A program made the position numbers and the translations under genes. From an uncultured Oscillibacter sp. (GTDB taxonomy: Bacteria; Bacillota_A; Clostridia; Oscillospirales; Oscillospiraceae), in assembly GCA_951800675.1 (NCBI GenBank), contig CATOKC010000058.1:1-19388 (forward strand): a stretch of 19,388 bases of DNA. Direction: 5' to 3'. This document shows positions 14,384-19,388 of the stretch, in pieces; the stretch's first letter is position 1, and each line of letters opens with the position of its first letter. The notes under the pieces are model-generated. The model was not told the origin of the DNA. It did no database searches and worked only from the letters and a program-made list of their open reading frames with translations.

Positions 14384-15601
14384 TTAAAGTTTCCCCTGCT
14401 CCCGCAGCGCCAGCACGGTGTCGGGCAGGCCCCACAGGTTGATGAAGCCCGTGGCGTTGGTCTGGTCATAGGCGCTCTCGTTGAAGGTCACCAGCTCCTC
14501 GGAGTACAGGCTCTCGGGGGAGGTGATGGAGGCCGTGATCATGTTGCCCTTGTAGAGCTTCAGCTTCACAGAGCCCGTCACGTGCTCCTGAGTCTTGTCG
14601 GCGAAGGCGCTGAGGGCCTCCCGCAGGGGGGTGAACCACTTGCCGTTGTACACCAGGTCCGCGAAGTCCACCGCCAGCTTGCTCTTCATGTGGGCGGTGT
14701 CCTTGTCTACCGTAATCATTTCCAGGCACTCGTGGGCCTTATACAAAATCGTGCCGCCGGGGGTTTCGTACACGCCCCGGTCCTTCATGCCCACCAGCCG
14801 GTTCTCCACGATGTCCAGAAGGCCGATGCCGTTTTCCCCGCCCAGCTTATTCAGCTTGCGGATAATGTCGCTGGCCTTCATTTTCTCGCCGTCCACCGCC
14901 ACGGGGACGCCTTTTTCAAAGTCGATGGTCACATAAGTGGCCTTGTCCGGGGCGGCCACGGGGCTGACGCCCATCTCCAGGAAGCCCTCCTTCTCATACT
15001 GGGGCTCGTTGGCGGGGTCCTCCAGGTCCAGGCCCTCGTGGCTCAGGTGCCAGAGGTTTTTATCCTTGGAGTAGTTGGTCTCCCGGCTGATCTTCAGGGG
15101 GACGTTGTGGGCCTCGGCATAGTCGATCTCCTCGTCCCGGCCCTTGATATCCCACTCCCGCCAGGGGGCGATGATGGTCATCTCCGGGGCGAAGCGCTTG
15201 ATAGCCAGCTCGAACCGAACCTGATCGTTGCCCTTTCCGGTGCAGCCGTGGACAATGGCGTCCGCCCCTTCCTTTTTGGCAATCTCCACCAAGCTCCGGG
15301 CGATGATGGGCCGGGCGAAGGCCGTACCCAACAGGTACTGCTCGTAGCTGGCCCCCATTTTCAAAGACGGGATAATCACCTCGTCCACCATCTCGTCGGT
15401 GAGGTCCGCGATATACAGCTTGCTGGCTCCGGTCTTGATGGCCTTTTCCTCCAGGCCCTCCAGCTCCTGCTCCTGGCCCACGTCTCCGGCCACGGCGATG
15501 ATCTCTACATCGCCATAGTTCTCTTTCAGCCAGGGGATAATGATGGATGTATCCAGTCCGCCGGAATAGGCAAGGACGACTTTTTTGATATTCTTTTTCA
15601 T
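14384..15601 (-). CDS. argG: argininosuccinate synthase
   Basis: Joins citrulline and aspartate with ATP. The 405-residue protein has the PP-loop AYSGGLDTS (11-19), [14 protein letters not shown] and the usual [11 protein letters not shown] segment. The frame is open to 15643, but the start at 15599-15601 ([15 protein letters not shown]) has GGAGG 8 nt upstream and puts the PP-loop at its usual place. The upstream region 15602-15643 contains the -10 box, so the longer version is not transcribed fully. First gene of the operon. Confidence 0.96.
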   Translation of the reverse strand: MKKNIKKVVLAYSGGLDTSIIIPWLKENYGDVEIIAVAGDVGQEQELEGLEEKAIKTGASKLYIADLTDEMVDEVIIPSLKMGASYEQYLLGTAFARPIIARSLVEIAKKEGADAIVHGCTGKGNDQVRFELAIKRFAPEMTIIAPWREWDIKGRDEEIDYAEAHNVPLKISRETNYSKDKNLWHLSHEGLDLEDPANEPQYEKEGFLEMGVSPVAAPDKATYVTIDFEKGVPVAVDGEKMKASDIIRKLNKLGGENGIGLLDIVENRLVGMKDRGVYETPGGTILYKAHECLEMITVDKDTAHMKSKLAVDFADLVYNGKWFTPLREALSAFADKTQEHVTGSVKLKLYKGNMITASITSPESLYSEELVTFNESAYDQTNATGFINLWGLPDTVLALREQGKL

Positions 15602-15627
15602 AACCGCGCCTCCATTGGTTTTAATGA

Positions 15628-15665
15628 TGAATGAATTATACAACTCCTATGAATATTTATGCAAT
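15628..15665. promoter_or_regulatory. ArgR operator (ARG box pair) over the argG promoter
   Basis: 15648-15665 reads TATGAATATTTATGCAAT, which agrees at 14 of 18 positions with the B. subtilis ARG box CATGAATAAAAATKCAAK and contains TGAAT-N4-ATGCA, one base from the E. coli form. A weaker second half-site pair, TGAAT-N5-ATACA, begins at 15628, 22 bp away, close to one helical-turn-pair spacing of tandem ARG boxes. Together they cover the -10 box and the spacer up to the -35, so arginine-bound ArgR would block RNA polymerase. argR is not in the window. Confidence 0.65.
15635..15664 (-). promoter_or_regulatory. promoter of the arginine operon
   Basis: On the minus strand a perfect TATAAT (15635-15640) follows a weak -35 TTGCAT (15659-15664) at 18 bp. 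Start would be near 15628, leaving a short leader of about 26 nt. The weak -35 fits a regulated promoter. Confidence 0.65.
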
Positions 15666-15724
15666 TGACGGAATGCACAAGAATGCCGCCGGGAGGGCGG
15701 CAAATTTTGCCGGAAGGGATGGTA

Positions 15725-15763
15725 CAAAAGAAATCCCCCGGAGAGGCCCAACTCTCCGGGGGA
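15725..15763 (-). terminator. intrinsic terminator of the divergent small RNA
   Basis: A perfect 12-bp stem TCCCCCGGAGAG/CTCTCCGGGGGA (15734-15745 with 15752-15763) with a six-base loop is followed on the minus strand by TTTCTTTTG. It ends about 60 nt before the argG -35 and has no gene upstream except the predicted small RNA. Confidence 0.85.
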
Positions 15764-15826
15764 GCCCTTCGCTGTGGACTTCTTCCATTATATTAAATGG
15801 CTAGACAAACACAACAAGGGCAGCTT
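15725..15826 (-). ncRNA. candidate structured small RNA, about 100 nt
   Basis: It has its own promoter (15833-15861) and terminator (15725-15763) but no ORF with a ribosome binding site. In the RNA, GCCCTT/AAGGGC arms (15816-15821 with 15764-15769) enclose an inner CCATT/AATGG stem (15796-15800 with 15785-15789). The order terminator, GTGGAC, TTCTT, ATTATACC resembles the antitoxin RNA unit at 16055-16143, so it may be a diverged second antitoxin or an orphan regulator. Function unknown. Confidence 0.5.
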
Positions 15827-15832
15827 GTAATT

Positions 15833-15861
15833 ATTATACCACCCGCTGCAAGAAAAGGCAA
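15833..15861 (-). promoter_or_regulatory. minus-strand promoter of the divergent small RNA
   Basis: TTGCCT (15856-15861), 17 bp, TATAAT (15833-15838), read on the minus strand. It is arranged back to back with the toxin promoter, and the two -10 regions form an inverted repeat (TTATACCACC / GGTGGTATAA). Confidence 0.6.
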
Positions 15862-15879
15862 GGGGGTATTTTCCCGCCC

Positions 15880-15908
15880 TTGCGGTTTCTGTCGAACGGT
15901 GGTATAAT
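15880..15908 (+). promoter_or_regulatory. promoter of the Fst-like peptide gene
   Basis: TTGCGG (15880-15885), 17 bp, TATAAT (15903-15908). A start near 15915 gives a 5' leader of about 40 nt ending in GGGAGGAGG. Confidence 0.65.
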
Positions 15909-15955
15909 TAACCTGCCGCCCTCTCCAAACTGGCAGCAGGGAGGAGGTGAATGCC

Positions 15956-16051
15956 GTGGAAAACCTAATTGATTTCTTAGTGGCAGTCGGAGCGAGCATA
16001 GCCGGCAACTATGTGAGCAAGTGGCTTGACCGCCACCGCAAGGGCAGGTAA
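15956..16051 (+). CDS. 31-residue Fst-like membrane peptide (probable type I toxin)
   Basis: GTG start (15956-15958) with GGAGGAGG 8-9 nt upstream; an ATG at 15951-15953 in another frame gives only five codons. The product begins MENLIDFLVAVGASIAG and ends NYVSKWLDRHRKGR: a short acidic-amide N terminus, one hydrophobic helix (about 4-18) and a basic, polar end. This is the plan of the Fst family: pAD1 Fst has a similar M-K-D-L start and ISRVLD near its end, and staphylococcal relatives have a HWL-R-R-K end comparable to SKWLDRHRK. Such peptides insert into the membrane and stop growth when unchecked. The flanking antisense RNA and shared terminator support a toxin role. Family membership is from pattern comparison in memory, not a search. 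Confidence 0.7.
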   Translation: MENLIDFLVAVGASIAGNYVSKWLDRHRKGR

Positions 16052-16054
16052 GCA

Positions 16055-16131
16055 CAATGAAAAACCGGAGGGCGGCATCCCTCCGGTTTTTCTTTTGCGT
16101 GTCTGCCGTGGACCTAATTGAATTCTTGGCT
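16055..16131 (-). ncRNA. antisense antitoxin RNA (RNA II-like)
   Basis: It starts from the minus-strand promoter at 16138-16167 and ends at the shared terminator, about 75 nt in all. Its first part is the reverse complement of 16104-16129, which duplicates the toxin start region 15952-15980: TGCCGTGG, a three-base gap, ACCTAATTGA, then TTCTT with one mismatch on each side. It can therefore pair with the toxin mRNA at the start codon, and again through the terminator stem. This is the par/RNA II arrangement. Expression is unproven. Confidence 0.6.
16060..16091. terminator. bidirectional terminator shared by toxin and antitoxin RNAs
   Basis: AAAAACCGGAGGG (16060-16072) and CCCTCCGGTTTTT (16079-16091) form a perfect 13-bp palindrome around a six-base loop, with a T run leaving in both directions. 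Confidence 0.9.
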
Positions 16132-16137
16132 GTGATG

Positions 16138-16167
16138 ATTATACCACACCCCGCCCAGTATATGCAA
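16138..16167 (-). promoter_or_regulatory. promoter of the antitoxin RNA
   Basis: Minus strand: TTGCAT (16162-16167), 18 bp, TATAAT (16138-16143). The -35 and 18-bp spacing equal those of the argG promoter. Confidence 0.6.
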
Positions 16168-16270
16168 GCCCTATTTTTTCATTCCGTTCTCCGCCTCCGT
16201 TGCCCTCCCCCGTGCAACTCCTCCCCTCCCGGGCCCTTTCATAAGTCTGAACACAAGGAGGATTTGCCAC

Positions 16271-16852
16271 ATGAAACAAACCGAACACTTCTGCCTGAAC
16301 CAGTGGGAGCTGACGGACCGCATCCGCATGGAGGACTTCAACGCCGACAACGCCAAGATCGCCGCCGAGCTGGCCCGGCTCCGCCGGGACGTGTTCGCCC
16401 TGGCCTACTACATCGGACAATATGGCCTGGCGCTGGACAATGACGACAAGCTCCACGCCGGACAGCACTATGTCCTTAGCGCCGGATTCCACCATCCGGA
16501 CCACTTCACCTGCACCGGCGGCGTCACCGTCCAGGACCACAAGGCCACGCTCACCGGCAAAAACGCTGTGGGCACCGTCACAACGAACCGCGTCTTTTTC
16601 GCCGACCCCACCGGCGGAACCGTCACCCTCTGGCTGCACCACAAGGGCGGAAACGTCGTCCCTTACATTAACGGAAAGGCCATGGCCCTATCGGACCAGT
16701 TCAGCGACGGCTCGCCCAGCGGCGGCTTTGGGAACTGCAAGGTATACACATTGGAGACGCCTTACACATCGGACCTTCAGGTGATGCTGGAAATGAGCTG
16801 TGGAAACAGCAGCTCCATGCAGCTGTTCGATTTCTTCCTCGCGCGGCTTTGA
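16271..16852 (+). CDS. small protein with phage-tail-like N terminus, function unknown
   Basis: A 193-residue soluble protein with no signal peptide or membrane segment. AGGAGG lies 9 nt upstream of the ATG. The N-terminal FCLNQWELTDRIRMEDFNAD followed by NAKIAAEL and a short helix resembles the start of tail-fibre-like or minor structural proteins in prophages of Clostridia. The remainder (about 80-193) is rich in Gly, Thr and aromatic residues (TGGTVTLWLHHKGGNVVPYI) and looks beta-structured, perhaps a carbohydrate- or surface-binding domain. No other phage gene is nearby, so it is either a domesticated single gene or a surface protein. No clear promoter is seen in the 100 nt upstream. A strong terminator follows 8 nt after the stop. 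Confidence 0.75.
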   Translation: MKQTEHFCLNQWELTDRIRMEDFNADNAKIAAELARLRRDVFALAYYIGQYGLALDNDDKLHAGQHYVLSAGFHHPDHFTCTGGVTVQDHKATLTGKNAVGTVTTNRVFFADPTGGTVTLWLHHKGGNVVPYINGKAMALSDQFSDGSPSGGFGNCKVYTLETPYTSDLQVMLEMSCGNSSSMQLFDFFLARL

Positions 16853-16860
16853 GTGAAAAG

Positions 16861-16891
16861 ACGCCCCGGGCCGAAGCCCGGGGCGTTCTTT
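16861..16891. terminator. bidirectional terminator between convergent genes
   Basis: ACGCCCCGGGC, CGAA loop, GCCCGGGGCGT: a perfect 11-bp stem with a tetraloop (16861-16886). It is followed by TCTTT on the plus strand and CTTTTC on the minus strand, so it can end both the 16271 gene and the surface-protein gene. Confidence 0.85.
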
Positions 16892-16942
16892 CGCTTAGGT
16901 CAGGGAGTTCGCATAAGGGTCATCTCGCACAGAGGAGTAATC

Positions 16943-19388
16943 TTAGGCCTCCTGCGCGAAGCTCAGAGCGCGGGTACCAACCTTGATCTCGGCGGACGCC
17001 GGGGTTGTGGTAACAACGCCAAGCACGCCGCTTATGATCTCGGGAATATCGGAGGTATCCGAAGCGGTGGCCAAAACGGTCTTTCCGCCCGCGGTAACCT
17101 GGATGCTCTTGCCCGCAACCGCAGTACCAACGATGTTGATGACAGAGTTCTCAGCAAAGCCGTAAGTCTTGGCCGCACCAGCGGTAATCTCACGCGGGTT
17201 GCCAAACTTGTCGGCGGTCAGCTGAATCTTGGCAACGGTAGCGGCAACATCAACCTTGGTGTAAGCCTCATAGACCTCGCCCTTGTTAAGAGGAGCAGCA
17301 GCCGTGATGGCCTCGCCGTAGCCCAGGCCAGCCTTATCCGCAACCACAGCCTTGTCGGAGGAAACGGTGAAGGTCACATTCACAGCAGCGTCCACGAGGT
17401 CGCCGTTGGACAGAGTCTGTCCGTCAGCCGTCGCAGAGACGCCCTCGCCCAGGTTCGCCTTGATCATGCTCACAACGCCGTAGTCCTCTTTACCCTCCAG
17501 GGTGATGATCTCCTTAACTCCGTCGGCAGCCGCAGCCGTCTTGGGAGCGGTGTTACCCGTGTACATGACGTACGCGTCGCCAGAGCCGCCAGTAAGTTTC
17601 AGATCAACGCCAACGGCAACGTAGGTGGCAGTAGCTGTAGGAACCGTAATGGTAGAGTCGTCAGGAGCTTTACCAGAGGCGCCAATGCCAGTGCCGGGAG
17701 TCAGCTTGCTGACAGAATACAGAGTAATATCCGTGCTGGAGGTAGTGGTGGCAATCTGCTTGTTGGAGGCAGCCGAATCGTTCGCGTCGTACCAGTTGGT
17801 ACCCAGAGCGCCGGAGGCCGCAGTCGCAGCACTCTTGGCAACAAACTTACCGGTACCATTCGCGGTAAGGGTAATCTTACCGGCAACCTTCGGGATGCTC
17901 ACGCTTCCGTTGGCCGGCAGCTCGACCTTGGCAGGAATACCGGCGGGGACAGGCGCATCGGGAACCCACTCCGCGGTAACACCGCCAACGCTGGTCAGTT
18001 TAATAACCTCGGGAGCAAGCGAGCCAGGAGCAGTGTTCTTAGCCGTGAGGATCAGAGCAAAGCTCTTGGTCATCTTAAAGGACGCGCTGTTGTCGGCACC
18101 CGTGAGGGTAACAGCCACTCCATTGAAGTCCATCGTCTTGTTAGCGTCAATCTCGGTGGCAGAAGCATAGACGACGACCTCAGCCTCCTTGGGAATCTGG
18201 TAGACATTGTTCGTACCGGTGATGAGCTGCTTGTTGGCATAAACGATGCCCTTACCGGCCAGAATGCCGCCCAGAGTCAGCTCATAGGTAGTGCTCTCGG
18301 GAACGCCGGTCACCAGGTTGACGAAGACATGAGAGGTAGCGGTCTTGACGTCCTTCTTGGTGTCGTCGCGGTTCACGATGGTCAGGCGCAGCTTGATGGT
18401 ATCGCCATCCTCGCTGCCGGGCATGACCTTGATTTCCTCAACGTTCTTGCCGAAGGTCAGGTTGTTGTCCAGATCAGTCCACTGGACGCTGTCCTTCGTC
18501 ACGATGCCGGTGAGGGTGGGAGTAACGGTGACTTCCGCATCGGGCTTAACGGTGTAGACATAAGGAGTAGTTTCCTTACCGTCGCCGGTCTTCAGAGTCA
18601 GCTTCTTGCCGTCCTGCCGCACGTTGAGGGTCGCCCAAGCCTCGCCAGCGCTGTCCTTCTTAGAGGGAGCCTCCAGAATGACGATAGCGTAAGCGCTGCG
18701 GAAGCCGGCGTCAGTGCTCTTGCCGTTCAGCAGAACCTTCAGAACAACCTTGCTCAGGTCATAATCGAACAGGTCCTTCAGCTTGGTGATCTCGCCCTCG
18801 TGGCCCACGCGGACGTCGATGACCTTGGCGCTGCCGCCGAGGATCACGCCAGCCTGGTGACGGTCCGTAATGACCTCATCGTTGTTCTGGTTCAGCAGAG
18901 CCTGAACAGCCGCGTTGGCGCTGGTCGTAGCAGAGTCGCTCTTCAGGAGGATGCTCTCATCCAGAGTCCGCAGCTCGCTGCCAATGATGCTGAAACGATC
19001 CTTCAGGGTGTTGTCCAGCGTGTTCTCGACCGCCTTGATCCCCTTGATGTAGAGACCGTCGAGGCTATTGCCGCGGTAGCTGTCACCGTGGAACTCGCGG
19101 GCATAGAAGATGCCGTTGCGCTCAGAGCCGATCAGGATATCGCCAACATCATATTCCTTGTCGAAGATGCCGGTCTTGTTCTCCTTGAAGTCGGGACCCT
19201 GGACGTACTCGCGCTCGGTCCACTTGCCCTTGAGCAGCTCGCTCTCAGTGGCATCGGCGCCGACGCTCTTCACATAGTTGTTGGAGCCGGTGTTCTTGGT
19301 GATGACGCGGAGGCCGGACAGATCAGCGTCGGCGGAGTCGGTCTTGATGACCACGGTCTCAACGTTGCCGTCTTCATTGACATACGCC
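16943..19388 (-). CDS. large secreted surface protein, probable S-layer type (N-terminal part outside window)
   Basis: The frame is open from the right edge to the TAA-type stop at 16943-16945, about 814 residues. The first GTG at 19354 is an ordinary internal Val, since coding continues upstream with AYVNEDGNVETVVIKT. The visible part has no cysteine and no membrane segment. It is rich in Thr, Ala, Val, Lys and Asp, with many short beta-like stretches and Gly/Asn turns, consistent with a string of Ig-like or similar extracellular domains. It ends AEIKVGTRALSFAQEA without an LPXTG anchor, so wall attachment, if any, would be by N-terminal SLH-type domains outside the window. It could alternatively be an adhesin. 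GC is visibly lower than in the neighbouring arg genes, and codon choice is strongly biased, as in abundant proteins. Confidence 0.75.
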   Translation of the reverse strand, partial: AYVNEDGNVETVVIKTDSADADLSGLRVITKNTGSNNYVKSVGADATESELLKGKWTEREYVQGPDFKENKTGIFDKEYDVGDILIGSERNGIFYAREFHGDSYRGNSLDGLYIKGIKAVENTLDNTLKDRFSIIGSELRTLDESILLKSDSATTSANAAVQALLNQNNDEVITDRHQAGVILGGSAKVIDVRVGHEGEITKLKDLFDYDLSKVVLKVLLNGKSTDAGFRSAYAIVILEAPSKKDSAGEAWATLNVRQDGKKLTLKTGDGKETTPYVYTVKPDAEVTVTPTLTGIVTKDSVQWTDLDNNLTFGKNVEEIKVMPGSEDGDTIKLRLTIVNRDDTKKDVKTATSHVFVNLVTGVPESTTYELTLGGILAGKGIVYANKQLITGTNNVYQIPKEAEVVVYASATEIDANKTMDFNGVAVTLTGADNSASFKMTKSFALILTAKNTAPGSLAPEVIKLTSVGGVTAEWVPDAPVPAGIPAKVELPANGSVSIPKVAGKITLTANGTGKFVAKSAATAASGALGTNWYDANDSAASNKQIATTTSSTDITLYSVSKLTPGTGIGASGKAPDDSTITVPTATATYVAVGVDLKLTGGSGDAYVMYTGNTAPKTAAAADGVKEIITLEGKEDYGVVSMIKANLGEGVSATADGQTLSNGDLVDAAVNVTFTVSSDKAVVADKAGLGYGEAITAAAPLNKGEVYEAYTKVDVAATVAKIQLTADKFGNPREITAGAAKTYGFAENSVINIVGTAVAGKSIQVTAGGKTVLATASDTSDIPEIISGVLGVVTTTPASAEIKVGTRALSFAQEA

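Larger units (their letters stand above)
15952..16129 (+). repeat. direct repeats at the toxin start and the antitoxin 5' end
   Basis: Copy 1 is 15952-15980 and copy 2 is 16104-16129. They share TGCCGTGG and ACCTAATTGA exactly, plus most of the following TTCTTxG, with a three-base insertion (AAA) in copy 1. They correspond in position to the DRa/DRb repeats through which par RNA I and RNA II pair. They lie about 150 bp apart on the two sides of the terminator. Confidence 0.75.

Noticed and set aside
15793..16055. Minus-strand frames of 71 and 73 residues across the toxin promoter region.
   Set aside because: They cross two promoters and the toxin gene and show no ribosome binding site; the region is better explained by the two small RNAs and the toxin gene.
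1..19388. CRISPR arrays, tRNA or rRNA genes.
   Set aside because: No regularly spaced repeats of CRISPR type and no tRNA cloverleaf with a TTCGA arm or rRNA sequence was noticed on reading; the GGFNR repeats at 1-141 are coding.

Overview
The window looks like chromosome of a high-GC member of the Clostridia, most likely Oscillospiraceae (Flavonifractor/Pseudoflavonifractor/Lawsonibacter-like). The reasons are the high GC with strong AGGAGG-type ribosome binding sites, sigma-A promoters of Firmicutes type, a B. subtilis-like ARG box, a Lsa/CplR-like ABC-F protein and a large cysteine-free surface protein. The genus is an inference from protein style; no database was searched.

Region 1 (1-4787, minus strand): the start of the S10 ribosomal protein operon in the classical order rpsJ-rplC-rplD-rplW-rplB-rpsS-rplV-rpsC. 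A near-consensus promoter lies at 4759-4787. It is followed by a leader of about 280 nt that contains an intrinsic terminator, so the operon is probably attenuated. S3 runs off the left edge with an unusual Gly/Arg-rich GGFNR-repeat tail, and L3 carries a short repeated basic tail.

Region 2 (4788-5536): a gene-free patch with two decayed mobile elements side by side. One is a 166-bp foldback MITE (4952-5117). The other is an internally deleted IS5-superfamily copy (5116-5455) that still encodes the C-terminal end of a DDE transposase, interrupted by a stop.

Region 3 (5537-7347, plus strand): an ABC-F ribosome-protection ATPase behind a 250-nt regulatory leader. The leader has a strong promoter, a six-codon upstream ORF, several hairpins, an intrinsic terminator and a 10-nt segment perfectly complementary to the terminator 3' arm. 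This is the layout of drug-induced transcription attenuation.

Region 4 (7346-15665, minus strand): a small one-TM protein, then a complete arginine operon argG-argH-argC-argJ-argB-argD-argF with very short gaps or overlaps. It is driven by a promoter overlapped by ArgR operator-like sequences and closed by an intrinsic terminator. Together these enzymes convert glutamate to ornithine through the acetyl-recycling ArgJ route, then ornithine to citrulline (ArgF) and citrulline to argininosuccinate and arginine (ArgG, ArgH). Carbamoyl phosphate synthase is not in the window.

Region 5 (15725-16166): a compact RNA-based cassette. A 31-codon Fst-like hydrophobic peptide has its own promoter and terminator. 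A convergent antisense RNA starts with a copy of the toxin start region and shares the bidirectional terminator, as in the par/Fst type I toxin-antitoxin locus. Divergently, a second structured small RNA is predicted on the minus strand. This is the most interesting system in the window.

Region 6 (16271-19388): a small protein with a phage-tail-like N terminus (plus strand) converges with the 3' part of a large secreted, probably S-layer-type protein (minus strand) that runs off the right edge. A bidirectional terminator separates them.
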